Source: Rhizomys pruinosus (taxonomy: Eukaryota; Chordata; Mammalia; Rodentia; Spalacidae). Taken from it: a stretch of DNA of 64,000 nucleotides. Numbering within the stretch: position 1 is the first letter of the stretch; each line of letters opens with the position of its first letter. A model generated the notes under the pieces. The model saw only the letters and a program-made list of their open reading frames with translations. It was not told the DNA's origin and ran no database searches. Both the position numbers and the translations under genes were made by a program. The stretch spans positions 1,025,497-1,089,496 of the forward strand of contig VZQC01011955.1 of assembly GCA_009823505.1 (NCBI GenBank). Direction: 5' to 3'. This document shows positions 22,851 to 34,274 of the stretch, piece by piece.

Positions 22851-23190
22851 AAATAGCTCTGTCAGTAAGCTGTGTACACACAAGGTCCTGAGTTTAATCC
22901 CCAGAGCCCATGTACAAATCGAGGCATGACTACAGGCTTCTCGAATTCCAGCCCTGGGGAAACTGAGACAGATGGACCCCTGGGGCTCACTGCCCAGCCA
23001 GTTTGGCTTCACTAGTGGGCACCAGGTTCATTGAGAGACTCTGTCTCAAAAATAAGGTGGAGATCAGTAGAGGAAGATCCAAGGCTGACCTCTGGCCTAC
23101 ATGCTGGTACTCACATGTTCACACAAACACACAAATAAGTGCATAGGCACAGAAGGACAGACAGACAGAGACACACACACACACACCATG
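22851..23190 (+). mobile_element. B4/RSINE-type SINE
   Basis: A tRNA-like head (GTCAGTAAGCTGTGTAC, GAGTTTAATCCCCAGAGCCC) is joined to a B1-like body ending GACTCTGTCTCAAAAATAAG, then a CA-rich tail. Confidence 0.7.
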
Positions 23191-23482
23191 GAGGGATGAA
23201 TCTTAAATTTACTTTGGGAGAGCACTGGTTTAAGGTGAGGTGATAACAGTAAGCAGGTGGTCACCTCAGATGAGAAGGTTAAGGCAGAGCATGCATGCTA
23301 AGCTGGGAGGTGGTGAGGAGGCAGCTCTGCTCTTCCCAGAAGGGAGGGACCAGTGCAAAGTTCTAGAGGCAGAAACCCATTTGTCAAGGGTTCTGTGTAC
23401 TGACATTGGAAGGTCTACAGCGAGGAGCAATAAGCTCTTAGCTTGTAGGGCTTGGGAAGATAAGCCCCCAGGCCTGCGGGTT

Positions 23483-23602
23483 CAGCCCCTAGACCTTGAC
23501 CATTCATGGGGACTGGACTGCTCTGGAAGAACTTCCGTCTGTAGAGCAGAGGACCTAGCCAGCTCCTTAGTGATGAGGGGCATGCTGGGTTTTCAAGTGA
23601 AG
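23483..23602 (+). repeat. 120-bp direct repeat, copy 2
   Basis: Near-identical to 22731-22850 and about 750 bp downstream in the same orientation. It reads into unrelated sequence with a G run at 23621-23632. Confidence 0.95.
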
Positions 23603-23944
23603 TCAATGGTTTTTCCTAATGGGGGGGGGGGCAAGGAGTCAGGGAGTGGGGGCAGAGAACACAGGGGGTGGAGCTAAGTTGAGGAGCTTCGTTTAAGTGA
23701 TCGGGTGGATGGTGGTATCATGACAGGCCCAACTTGGAGTCAGGGAAGCCCTGAGAGCCTCTGGGACATGGGCAGTGCTCCACATGGGAGCCTTGAACAC
23801 CAAGATCTGGCAGAGTAGGCATGCCATTTAGGGCACGTGGCTGGTACTTAAAGCCACGAACCTCAGGAGGCAGAAGGTAGGAAGACAGGGATCAGGGGAG
23901 TAGATAAGTGAATCTGGACACCATGATACTGTCCAGAGGCTGGG

Positions 23945-24218
23945 CAGGAGACATGACTCTGCAGAAAAGTGGGCGGGGCCTCCAGAGGACTCTAGAAAAG
24001 TGGGTGGAGCCTCCAGATGACTCTAGAAAAGTGGGCGGGGCCTCCAGAGGACTCTGTAGAAAAGTGGGCAGGGCCTCCAGAGGACTCTGTAGAACTAGAA
24101 CATGGGTGGAGCCTCCAGAGGACTCTAGAAAAGTGGGCGGAGCCTCCAGGGGACTCTAGAACGTGGGTGGAGCCTCCAGAGGACTCAGTAGAAAGTGGGC
24201 GGGGCCTCCAGATGGCTC
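23945..24218 (+). repeat. GC-box minisatellite, 8 units of about 32-37 bp
   Basis: The unit has the pattern GACTCTAGAAAAGTGGGCG followed by GGGCCTCCAGAG. The word GGGCGGGGCC occurs at 23971, 24033 and 24197; other units read GGGTGGAGCC, GGGCAGGGCC or GGGCGGAGCC. An open frame runs through it but is a repeat by-product. Confidence 0.93.
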
Positions 24219-24380
24219 CAGCCTGGCAACAGCACCACTCAACTCTGCATCTTTTTTTTTTTTTGGCTTTGCTGAGAGTGGCAGAGGAATAATCAGTTAA
24301 TCCCTAAGTAAGTGGGAGTCAGGGAGGGGGTCTAAAACTTGGCACTGCTAGAATAGAGTATGTGCCTAGGGAACATGGGG

Positions 24381-24381
<1 letters not shown>

Positions 24382-24426
<45 letters not shown>
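24382..24426 (+). repeat. (GA)n microsatellite
   Basis: About 22 uninterrupted GA units. Confidence 0.98.
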
Positions 24427-24884
24427 CCTCTGGGTATCTTTAGGGCATTTCTGTCCACTTGATTCTTGATTCAGGGAAATTGGTGAGTTTAAGGGTGGAG
24501 GGTAAAGTTGCCAACTCAGGGAACAAGAAGGAGTTGGGGAGGATCTGGGGCAGGTTAGAGGTCAGACTGCTTCTCAGATAAATAATGCTATGCTAAGCAT
24601 CTTCCCATCCTACACTGAGCATGATCTGGGCTGACGTGGGATGGTGTGGAGGTCTAAGATTGGCCACTGGGAGGTGACGTCCCACGATGTGCTTGGTTGT
24701 GGGGCCATCGACCCCACAGCTGGCTCTTCAGCTCATTTGGTTGTGGGAGCCAGCAGCTCACAAACCACATGCTTGACCAACAGTCCCGCAGTTGCGTGTT
24801 GGCAGCAGGACCATCAGCCCCATGCATGCTCTCTTCAGTCTGACCACGGGGTCAGCAGCCCACACCCGTGTCAGAATTTCTCCC

Positions 24885-25100
24885 TTTTTTGTGTGTTGAA
24901 TAGTATTCTACTGTAGAGTCATAACACCCTTTTCCTTTCTCATCCATCTGTCGACAGATCCTTAGGCTGTTTTCCGCCTCTGGCCATAGCAAACATTTGT
25001 TATTGGCATCCAAGGATCTGAGTGCCTGCTCTGAATGCCTTTAAATTACCCCATATTTTTGAAATATATGGAATTTTAGGTTGGCAATTTATTGGCTAGT
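24885..25100 (-). mobile_element. decayed L1 fragment
   Basis: AATAGTATTCTACTGTAGAG and CATCCATCTGTCGACAGATC follow the reverse of the L1 ORF2 end. Strongly diverged. Confidence 0.5.
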
Positions 25101-25374
25101 CTCTAAATATCTTATTACACATTTCTTGCCAAAGATCTCATTCCATTTGTCATGCTCTTAGAGAAGTCAGCCTTCCCTTTTTATTATTTCTTTGTGTATG
25201 GTGTGACTACCCCTCCTCCCCCATTACTTTTAAATTTGTTCCCAGAACTTTGACTCTGATATGCACTTTTTTTTGTTGCTACTTTATCAAGTTTGGGGAT
25301 CTTTTAACTACTATTCTTCAACTGTATTTCTGCCGTTTTCTTTCTGAATTCCTTCTGTGAGTTTAAATCCAGGC

Positions 25375-25510
25375 GTCATGGTTTGGATGTCTCTTCAAAG
25401 CTCACATGCGGGACACTCACATGCTGAAGCAGGCAGAACATTTAAGAGGTGATTAGGTCCAGAGAACTCTACCTTCCAGACTGGATGAAAGTCATTGTCA
25501 TGAGGCAAAG
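25375..25510 (+). mobile_element. MaLR (MLT/MST-like) LTR fragment
   Basis: ATGGTTTGGATGTCTCTTC start and TTTAAGAGGTGATTAGGTCC are typical of these LTRs. Confidence 0.55.
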
Positions 25511-25549
25511 CAACCGTTACCAGAGTGGGTCTGTCACAGACGCCTCCTC

Positions 25550-25795
25550 ACACACACATGTATACAGACACATGTGCCACAGCATGTGTGTAGAGGTCAA
25601 AGGTCAACTTCGTTGAAGTCAGTTCTTTCCTCCACCTTTGCATGGTTCCTGGGATTGAACTCAGGTCACCAGGCTTGTGTGGCAAGTATCTTTATTTGCT
25701 CAGCAATCTCGCCAGCCTACACTCAGAGTTATGGGAATTGAACTCAGGCCCTCATGCTTGCAAGCCTTCACTGACTGAGCCATCCATCTCCTTAG
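25550..25795 (-). mobile_element. B3/B4-type SINE pieces
   Basis: Two successive reverse head motifs: GGGATTGAACTCAGGTCACC and GGAATTGAACTCAGGCCCTC. Confidence 0.65.
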
Positions 25796-26508
25796 AGTCT
25801 TCACAACGGCCCTGTGGAGTAGTATTTGCATTTCACAGAGGATGAGCTGAGGCCTGGAGAAGTTCTAGAGCCTTCCTTCGGGTCCCAGAGTCCTCTCTCT
25901 TACTCCTCATCTGTTCTCTGAGAGCAGCTCATGTCTCTCTTGGCTCCGTCTGTTTCAATGAGCTGTGAACGTGCAATCCCCAGAGCAGCCCCAGGGTGAG
26001 GTATGGCCTCGATATGATGCCACTGCTCTACTACCCTTCCCACCACAGTGCCAGGCACACAGCAGACGGCATTGTTGAACTAAGGAATGAATGACCATCC
26101 TACAGGGGCACAGTCACAGAACCTGGGGCACAAGTCCTGCCCAGAGCCCCACACATTATCTCGGGGCTCTGCCTGACTCACAGGTCAGGCTGCCATTGTA
26201 TCTTGCTGCCGAAAGCCCTTGACCTCTACATTGCCACTTCCAACCAATAGGGCAGGTGTACAGGCTGGAGCAGCTCCTTGTGAAAGAACTCACAGAAGCA
26301 TCAACCCCGGGATTGTCCAGCTAGCTCCTCTGAATTAAAGTGTTCCCTCCTGCCTGGAGGAGGAAGGTTCACCAGACTTAAGAAGCCCACAAAACTGCAA
26401 GAGTCCCAATGTTCCTCCCATGGTTATAGTAAGATGAGCAATAAATAAATACTGGAGTTAGGAGATTCTTTGGTACAAATGTCTGCAAAAGAACTTCCAA
26501 CTCTAGCC

Positions 26509-27160
26509 TGTTAGTTTAGGGGTATCTTGGTTAGTTTTAAATCTCAATCTGCTACAACCTAGAATCACTTTCATAGGGAGTTGCAGTTGAAGAATTGTCT
26601 AGATCAGGTTGGCCAATGGGCATGTCTGTGGCAGGTAGTCCTGATTGCTAATTGATATCCCATTGTGGGCAGCCCCAGACGGGAGGAAGCGAGCTGCAAT
26701 TAGAAGCAAGCTGGCAGCATGGAGCATTAATTTCTCTCTGCTTTCAACTGTGAATGTGATGTTTCTTTTTTTTTTTAATTTTTTTATTTTATTAATTTTA
26801 TTTATTTCCGTATGTGTATGAATGTACTGTATGCATGCAAGTTTGTGCACCCGTGTCGTGCAATGCCGCGGAGGTCAGAAGAGGGTGTCGGATTCCCCTG
26901 GAACTGGAGTTCTCCTGGAATTGGAGTTTCAGACGGTTCTCGGCCGCCATGTGGGTGCTGGGGTTCGAACCCGGGTCCTCTGTAAGAGCAGTCGGCGCTC
27001 TTAACCGCTAGGGGATGTGATGTTTCTAGCTGTTTGAGTTCCTGTCTTGAATTCCCTTCAGCGATGAGCTGAACCCCAAAATTATAAGTGGAATAAATCC
27101 TCTCTTTCCTAAGTTGTTTTTGGCCAGAGTATTTTATTAGAGCAACAGAAATGAAATGAA
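26509..27160 (+). mobile_element. MT-like MaLR LTR split by a SINE
   Basis: GAATTGTCTAGATCAGGTTG and GATTGCTAATTGATATCCC mark the LTR. It resumes after the SINE with GGAATAAATCCTCTCTTTCC and a GCAACAGAAATGAAATG end. Confidence 0.65.
26767..27014 (-). mobile_element. B2/B3-type SINE inside an LTR
   Basis: Flanked by the 13-bp target-site duplication ATGTGATGTTTCT (26754-26766 and 27015-27027). Young subfamily with the internal duplication. The head is truncated: it ends CGCTAGGGG instead of CTAGGCCATCTCTCCAGCCC. Confidence 0.92.
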
Positions 27161-27965
27161 GCCAGAACAAGGGACTAGGGCCTGGTCCTAGAACATGAGT
27201 TCACTGATGAAGACTACAAGCTCCACTCAGGCACCCAGGCACTGTGTCTGCCCTATGTCAGAGTGTGGAACCACCTCCAACCCGTTGTGCAGAACCAAAG
27301 GTGACCATAGCCAGGACCACCCGTCGATCCAGCACGGCAGATGGAATGGGTGGGCTCACTCTCAGCTTGTGTCACAAATCCCTGAGACTCATTCTATATA
27401 GTTCCCCGGGAGCCTGCAAAGAAACGGAACCCACAGCAGAAGGCAGCCCCTGAAGCACTCATCGCTGCTTTCTGCTTGCTCTGCCTCTGACACCTTCAAA
27501 ACAAACCCCCTCACCCAACTCTATGCCAATTCTGTTTTCAGGGGCACCCAATCTAAACCAGCTAAGCTTCCTCTGACCCTAATCTCACCCCATTTCTGTA
27601 TTCACAATCTCTGTGGCTTCTTTTTATCCCACAGGCACTTTGCAGCACTTGCTATGCAGCTGACACTGGGAGCTAAAGGAGGCCAGACATGATCTCAGCC
27701 CTCTGAGACCTTCAGTGGCCTGTGCGTCAGGCCCAGATGAAGGCGGGAGCCACCAGAACCCTGTGTCCTAGCTTGTGACATGATCAGGGCCCGGAGGAAG
27801 GTTCTCAAAATCTGATGGCTCTGTAGCATCTCAGATACTGTCACTGCTGCTGAGACACCAAGGATAAAACATCATCCCAGGGCCAGAGAGGCCATGTTGG
27901 CTTGAGTCAGGGAAGTGCTTGGAAGAAGTGAAATGGGTGTCATCAACTCTTTCTCTTTTTCCTTC

Positions 27966-28065
27966 CCTTCCTTCCTTCCTTCCTTCCTTCCTTCTTTTCC
28001 TCCTCCTTTCCACACACGTGTGTGTGTCCATGCTTGTGTGTGTGTGTGTGTGTGTGTGTGTATAC
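27966..28065 (+). repeat. (TTCC)n and (GT)n microsatellites
   Basis: CTTC/TTCC units at 27966-27998 and GT units at about 28036-28060. Confidence 0.9.
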
Positions 28066-28325
28066 CATGTACATCTATGGTGGTTCAGAGGATTATTTTG
28101 GGTGCTGGTTCTTCTACCTTTCCTCTGAGACACGGTTGGGAAATCACCATCTTGGCCATCCTAGCTAGCTCCAAGCTTCCCAGACTCCGCCTCTCTCTGT
28201 CTCCCATCTTTGGGATTATGGGCACCCCCCCCCCAGCTGTTTATGTGTGTTCTAAGGATCTGAATGCAGGTCTTCATGTTTCCAGGTAAGTGATTTGCCC
28301 ATGGAGTCATCTCCCTAGTCCCTTT
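28066..28325 (-). mobile_element. B4-type SINE, diverged
   Basis: Reverse B1-like body (GGGATTATGGGCACCC) followed by a tRNA-like head complement ending GAGTCATCTCCCTAGTCCC. Confidence 0.55.
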
Positions 28326-28674
28326 CCCCTTTCTTCTTTTTTAAATTGAATTTTTGTGTATTTCACTCAGAACATCTGATCACCTATATCCCCTTCCCCC
28401 ACTGTCACCCTCCCACAGCCCCCTCCAGTGGGATTCATCCATTCTGTCATGTGTCAAGGCCCATTGTGTCACACTAGTATCCCCAGATGTCTCTCAGTGC
28501 AAGCTCATCCACTGAGGTCTACTCAGCCCGTCCAGTCTCTCTCTCCCCTTAGGAAGATCAGCTCATCCTCACCTAGCAGTAATCAGCTGCCAATAATTCT
28601 TCCAAGTGTCCAGCCCCTCCAGGGATCTTTACTGTCCAATCCTCTTAATAAATTTGTGGAGCAGAATGACTGTC

Positions 28675-29045
28675 CTAATTAGCTTAAATTGTCAAAGTGA
28701 CACAGCCAAGAGTCACTTAAGAAGGGAGTCTTAACTGAAGGGTTTCCCAGATCAGACTGACCTTCGTGCATGACTGTAGGGATTGTCTTGATTGCTAATT
28801 GATATGGGAGAGCCCAGCCCACCATAGGCAGTCCCCATCCTTTAGGGACATGTTCTTGGGCTGTATAAGAAGGTTAGCTGCCCACAGGCTGGCAGGCAGT
28901 GGTCTTACGTGGTTTCTGCTTCAAGTTCCTGCCTTGACTTCTCTCAGTGATAAACTGTAACCTGCAAGCTGAAATAAACCCTTTCCTCCCCTGTTGCTTT
29001 TGATGGTGGTATTTGTCACACCAATAGCAAGGGAACCAGAACGAT
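28675..29045 (+). mobile_element. MT-like MaLR solo LTR
   Basis: AAATTGTCAAAGTGACACAG, GATTGCTAATTGATATGGG, GAAATAAACCCTTTCCTCCC and a CCAATAGCAAGGGAACCAG end. It contains a polyadenylation signal, as LTRs do. Confidence 0.65.
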
Positions 29046-30403
29046 GTCTGTGCCCATTTCACAGGCAAGGATGTGGAAAGTGCTTACCAAACTCAGAGAT
29101 AGTAGAACTCCCATTCAGCTGTGGGTCAATTTGATTCCAGAGTTCAAGGTCTAGACCACAGAACTTACCTTTCTTCTGCAGGCCAAATGGGACTTGGGAG
29201 ATTTGGCAGAGCTCAGACACTGGCAGCAACACATGACGGGAGCATGAACAAGCTGACAACAAGCTTGGATTTGGTATTTCCCAAACAGAATTCTGACCAC
29301 TGCTACAACATCCCCTTTTGTGTCCTGCAGTGGGAGAGAAAGGGACTTGATGGCTTTGTGGCCAGTGGGGTAAAGAGCAAGCAGCACCCCTCAAGGCCAG
29401 CATGGGAGCAGGACTAGGAATCTGAGTACCCTTTCCTGGCTGGGTTTAGTACTCTCTCTCTCCATGAAGAAACTGCCCTCTGGTGCTAACCTTCCAGATC
29501 TGAGATTTCATTAAAGAAAGTGGCATTTTCTCTCGTTTATTCCTCCTGGAAAGCCTAATAAACATCTTCTAATGAGCAAGGAGGGCCTCCAAGGCACAGT
29601 ATACACACTATCACTAGTTTCGACTCATCCTCCTCTTTTCCAGAACAATCTTAATTAAGTAGAAGGTGCCAGTAGCTCTAAAAGAATTTACCAACTGCCT
29701 CTCAAAGTAACTCTGATTAATAGCAGAGGCACAAAAGTGTCTCCATAACCAGGTCACATGACATAATACAAATGACTGTCTGTTGCTATTTTTAAGTAAT
29801 GTTTATTAGAATCCCTTGGCGCGTAATAAATTTAATTTACAGCTGCTTGCAGCTCAACTTACACATGGCCTCCCAGTAGCTCAGCTCATTAACACACTTG
29901 GAGAAGAAATGAGTTTTCTCTTCAATTCTCCCATTCCATTTCTCCTTCCTCCTGAGGCCAGATTGTGAAACTCTATGAGAGAGAATATCCCCTTCCCTCA
30001 TCTCCGGTACAAATCGTCTTAAATGTTTGATTTTTTTTTTTTTTAATTATCACAGAGGCACACAGCACCGATTTGTGTTAGATAGCTTGGGGCAGAGTCG
30101 GAGAAAGACTTCAGTGAGTCATCTGTGCTCTTGAGTGAGCGCCGTCAGAGAGGGGGAGACCTGGAGATGACTTGGGCTTCAAGAACATTCCAGTTGGAGA
30201 CGTGGAGGCCTCTGAGCTATCCTAAACACTATCACTAGATGCTTAGAGAGCAGTAGAAGAGTTCTAGCTTAGGAGACCAAAGACTTGGTGTCTAATTCTG
30301 CTTCTGAATTTGAGTTGGAAGAGGTCAGAGATCCTTAGTCAGATTCCTTCCATTTCTTGGCCAAATCCAAAGATCAAACTTTGCAATCAAATTACTGTTT
30401 AGA
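29046..30403. other. intergenic stretch with a possible conserved noncoding segment
   Basis: No gene and no clear repeat apart from a T run at 30030-30043. The AT-rich part at about 29750-29990 has homeodomain- and E-box-like words (AATTTAATTTACAGCTGC) and is discussed in the findings. Confidence 0.5.
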
Positions 30404-31025
30404 ACAGGAGTCAGCAAATATGTTCTGTGAGGGGCCAGATAGTAGATATTTAAGGCTTTGCAGTCCAAGAGGTGTCGGTCAGAGATACTATGCAGACACT
30501 TAGATCACACGAAAGAAGAAATTTCCACATTTTAAAAGAAACTTAACACAGAATAGATGAGTATGGAATTTCCATATCGACATAATGAGAAGAATTTAAC
30601 TATTTCTTTAATTTTTTTTTATTATTTATCTTTGTATGTGTATGAATGTACTGTCTGCATGCAGGTCTGTGCACCCGTGTCGTGCAATGCCGCGGAGGTC
30701 AGAAGAGGGTCTTGGTTTCCCCTGGAACTGGAGTTCTCCTGGAATTGGAGTTACAGACGGTTCTTAGCCGCCATGTGGGTGCTGGGGATCGAACCCGGGT
30801 CCTCTGCAAGAGCGTCGGTGCTCTTAACTGCTAGGCTATCTCTCCAGTCCCGAATTTAACCATTTCTATGGGACCGCTTGCTTCATTTGGGCTCAAAGAA
30901 ACCTTTCCTTTAATCAAGTGATAAAATAATAGCCATCTGTCCTAACCATTTATAGCTCACGTGTTGTACAAGAACAGGTGGCAGGCTACACTTGTCTGTG
31001 GGCCACAACTCATCTACTTCCAGGT
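30404..31025 (+). mobile_element. hAT-Charlie-type DNA transposon remnant
   Basis: The 5' part GTCAGCAAATATGTTCTGTG, GGGGCCAGATAGTAGATATT and AAGGCTTTGCAGTCC, with the 3' part CAAGAACAGGTGGCAGGC and GTGGGCCACAACTC, match a well-known mammalian nonautonomous hAT family. Split by a SINE. Confidence 0.75.
30608..30851 (-). mobile_element. B2/B3-type SINE inside the hAT remnant
   Basis: Target-site duplication GAATTTAACTATTTCT / GAATTTAACCATTTCT at 30592-30607 and 30852-30867 (one mismatch). Young subfamily. Confidence 0.92.
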
Positions 31026-31129
31026 TGGGCTAGGTCTTTAGAGTATGGGGAAGCAGCTACAGCGTTGGGCTCAAATTGTAGAGCACTGATGGCTGGGCGG
31101 AGGTGGGGGGAAGGGTTCTAAGATTTTTT

Positions 31130-31295
31130 TTTCTTAAAATGTATTTATTTATTTGGTAGGGGAACACACATGCTTGTTATGATGGGCTTGTGGAGGTCAG
31201 AGGACAACTTAGGGAACTGATTTGATTCTCTCCCTCAGGTCATCAGACCTAGCCACAAGTGCCTTACCTATTCAGCCATCTCATTTGCCCTGCCC
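31130..31295 (-). mobile_element. B3/B4-type SINE
   Basis: GGAGGTCAGAGGACAACTTA and CAGCCATCTCATTTGCCC mark a reverse SINE. Confidence 0.65.
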
Positions 31296-31300
31296 CAAGA

Positions 31301-31302
<2 letters not shown>

Positions 31303-31358
<56 letters not shown>
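31303..31358 (+). repeat. (CT)n microsatellite
   Basis: About 27 CT units with one interruption, joined to a reverse B1. Confidence 0.97.
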
Positions 31359-31360
<2 letters not shown>

Positions 31361-31475
31361 GAAACAGGGTCTACCTGTAGCCCCAGCTGGCCTGGAACTC
31401 ACTGTATAACTCTAGGTGGCCTCGATCTCACAGACATCCATCTTCCTCTGCCTTGAGTGCTGGGTATATTAATAG
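31359..31475 (-). mobile_element. B1 SINE fragment
   Basis: ACAGGGTCTACCTGTAGCCC to CTTGAGTGCTGGGTAT. Confidence 0.85.
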
Positions 31476-31916
31476 CTGATGAGGAGAAATGCTCACTCCG
31501 CTTGTGACTCCACAAGAACACTTTGATCTCAGGAAGCTCTGCTGGCCTGAGCTGGTTGCTCTGACCAGCCGTGGTGCAGGTCAGCTAAGAAAGAGGCTTT
31601 TCGGACACCACCTGGGCTTGTTCATACCCCCAATGTTCAGCTTGTGAGTGGCTAATTGTGACCTCTACTGGTGTGACTTGAGTAACTCACTTGATTCCGT
31701 GGGCCCTTTTCCCTCCAGCAGGCTGGCCTGGACAGGTTCTTCTTCTGGACATGGGCAGAGAAACAAAAGCAAGCAAGTGCAGCCATGCAGCATCCACATC
31801 TGCTTACCTCACACCCCCAGGTCTGGTTAGTCCAAAGCATGGGCAGAGGCTTGGTGTTGGAGCGAAGGTGGTTCTGGGTTATGTGGTACAGCAGGTGGAT
31901 ATGGTGAGGGGCTGAT

Positions 31917-32161
31917 GAGTCTGTTCCTTGCTGCTATAATAAGACACCAGGTGGGGCTAGAGAGATGGTTCAACGGTTAAGATCACTACACTTGCAGTGG
32001 ACCTGGGTTCGAATCCCAGCACCCACATGGTACCTAACAACCATCCATAACTCCAGTTCCAGGGAATCTGATTCCCTCTTCTCATCTCTGCAGGCACTGC
32101 ATGACATGGGTGCACTTGCACATATGCAGGCAATACATTCGTATACATAAAATAAAAATAA

Positions 32162-32192
<31 letters not shown>

Positions 32193-32580
32193 AAGACGCC
32201 AGGTGGTGGGAATGTATAGAGGTTATTTGACTTACCGTCCTTGTGTCTGGGAAGTCCAGCAGCACAGAGTCTGCATCTGGCAAGGAAGGCCGTGTCTGTG
32301 TTTTACACAACATGATGGAGAAGTAGAAAGGGAAAGAGCGGAGGAGAGGAAGTCAGTCAGTGTGCTCACCTGGCTTTGTCACAGCCTGCTCTGCTGAGGC
32401 TCGCTCTCTCCTCCAGAACCCAGCCCACCTGGGACCACAGAAACCCATTCCTGAAGGTGGGGTCCTCAGGAGCCAGTCACCTTCCACTAGGCCCCACCGT
32501 TAAAGGCCCCCTTCCACACCATCACACTAAGGACCAAGTTTCCAGCAGATGAACCTCTGGGGGACAAACCATATCTAGAC
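31917..32580 (-). mobile_element. MaLR-like LTR split by a SINE
   Basis: TTCCTTGCTGCTATAATAAG, then after the SINE GGGAAGTCCAGCAGCACAG and TTCCACTAGGCCCCACC: the reverse of MaLR-type LTRs. Confidence 0.5.
31952..32195 (+). mobile_element. B2/B3-type SINE inside the LTR
   Basis: Flanked by AGACACCAGGTGG and AGACGCCAGGTGG. Head GGGGCTAGAGAGATGG, box B GGGTTCGAATCCC, AATA-rich tail. Confidence 0.9.
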
Positions 32581-33163
32581 CCTAGTAGGGCACACACAGG
32601 GCTGTAATAGTTGATACTGTACACAGCTGCCAAGCCTGGCAGCTGGTGAGCAGCAAGTGTGGCCATTGTTGCCCTGTGCACCAGTGTCTTTAATTGCTGG
32701 ACGGCACTCAATGATGGAGAAAGAAAAATTCCTGCAAAGAATGATACATTCCAGTGCTTTCCTAAACTTCACTAAGTTTAGGTTGGAACTGCGGCCGCCA
32801 TGGGAGGCCCCAAGGGGGCGGGGCCAGTCTCCCACTCTGCCCAGAGAGAAGCTGCAGAAGCCACAGAAGGCTTTGGTATTGCAAATGTCCTGTGTGTCCC
32901 AGGTTGTCCGCTCCCAGGGCATCTGTGTGGCATGGTTGCTTCTTCAGAGTCCTTGCTCCCATGCTGTCAGGGCTCTGTGTCCTTGTCAGGTAGTGAATAT
33001 GGAGCTGGGCTTCTCTCCAACGATCCATGAGACAGCTGCTGCCTCAGCCCACTGCCTCTCTGTCCTGAGCTCCCCAGGAGGCTGTCTGTCCTTGCTGCTC
33101 ATGATAGATCAAGAGAAGAAGCTCTTTAAGGCTCCCCAAAGGAGCTCAGTGTCTCTTTCTGTT
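32581..33163. other. unassigned stretch with a chance open frame
   Basis: No recognised repeat or gene. A 187-codon frame (32657-33220) ends inside a SINE. A NotI-like GCGGCCGCCATGG word lies at 32793-32805. No family match is apparent. Confidence 0.4.
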
Positions 33164-33180
33164 TGGAGGACGACTTTAAA

Positions 33181-33427
33181 TTTTTTTTTATTAATTTTAT
33201 TTATTTCTGTATGTGTATGAATGTACTGTCTGCATGCAAGTTTGTGCACCCGTGTCGTGCAACGCCGCGGAGGTCAGAAGAGGGTCTCGGATTCCCCTGG
33301 AGCTGGAGTTCTCCTGGAATTGGAGCTTCAGACGGTTCTCAGCCGCCATGGGGGTGCTGGGGATCGAACCCGGGTCCTCTGTAAGAGCAGTCGGTGCTCT
33401 TAACCACTAGGCCATCTCTCCAGCCCC
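33181..33427 (-). mobile_element. B2/B3-type SINE with perfect 17-bp target-site duplication
   Basis: TGGAGGACGACTTTAAA at 33164-33180 and 33428-33444. The full head ATCTCTCCAGCCCC is present; young subfamily. Confidence 0.95.
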
Positions 33428-33499
33428 TGGAGGACGACTTTAAAAAGGGCAAGTTTGAGACAAGTTTGAGCCTCCTTCCTACCACACTGCCTCTGGGGT

Positions 33500-33830
33500 T
33501 GCTATATCAGTCAGCTTTCGGATACTGTGACAAGTACCCAGGACAGCCAGCTCATAAAGAGGGAAGGTTCTCTTGGGCTCAAAGTCTTCTAGACTGATTG
33601 TCTGTGCGAGATGGTACATCATGACAGGAATGTGAGGCAAAACCCCTTCCCTCGTGGTGGGGTGTAAGAGAGGAAGTGGAAGAGGCTGGGGTCCCAGGGT
33701 CCCTTCAAGACCATGAACTCAGAAGACGTGCCAGAAGGCCTCCCTTCATACGGCTTCCTACTAGTGCCTAGGGCTGGGACCAAGCTTCACGAGGTACTTC
33801 TCCACACCACAGCATTGTCTTGTGAGTTAG
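33500..33830 (-). mobile_element. MaLR-like LTR, diverged
   Basis: ATCAGTCAGCTTTCGGATAC and TTCTCTTGGGCTCAAAGTC follow the reverse of this LTR class. Confidence 0.4.
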
Positions 33831-33939
33831 TGTCCCTGTACTTTATGAAACATAACCTATGGAACTCTACAAGTCATCAGAAGCTCTGACAGAGATTTCC
33901 AGCCATTGGCTAGTTCCTCAATATCCACTTCTCAGGCAG

Positions 33940-34122
33940 GAGAACTGGCTTAGTGTTTAAGATCACTGACTGCTCTTGCACACACATGGCAGCTAACAAG
34001 TGTCTATAACTCCAGTCCTGAAGAATCTGATGCCTCCTCTGGCCTGAACAGGCATTGCATGACACTGGTGCATGTAAATACATGCAGGGAGAACACTCAT
34101 ACATATAAATATAAAAAATTTA
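33940..34122 (+). mobile_element. B2/B3-type SINE
   Basis: GGAGAACTGGCTTAGTGTTT head and TGCATGACACTGGTGCATG body; the central box region is partly deleted. Confidence 0.85.
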
Positions 34123-34123
34123 C

Positions 34124-34270
34124 CTGACGTGGTGGCGCATGCCTTTAATCCCAGCACTCAGGAGGCAGAGGCAGGCGGATCTCTGTTAGTTCAAGGCCAG
34201 CCTGGTCTACAAAGTGAGTTCCAGGCCAGCTAGGACTAAAGGGAGACCCTGTCTCAAAAAAGACAAAAAA
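34124..34270 (+). mobile_element. B1 SINE
   Basis: CGTGGTGGCGCATGCCTTTA through GAGACCCTGTCTCAAAAAAG. Confidence 0.93.
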
Positions 34271-34274
34271 AAAT

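Noticed and set aside
23908..24159. Repeat protein frame with KVGGASRGL units
   Set aside because: Read-through of the GC-box minisatellite; unit lengths vary and break the frame.
26814..27011. Recurring 60-80-codon frames starting MYECTVCMQVCAPVSCNA at many places
   Set aside because: All are the same frame through the reverse or forward strand of the B2/B3-type SINE.
32657..33220. 187-codon frame with a good Kozak-like context nearby
   Set aside because: It ends inside a reverse SINE, shows no family similarity I recognise and has no splice context; a chance frame is likelier.
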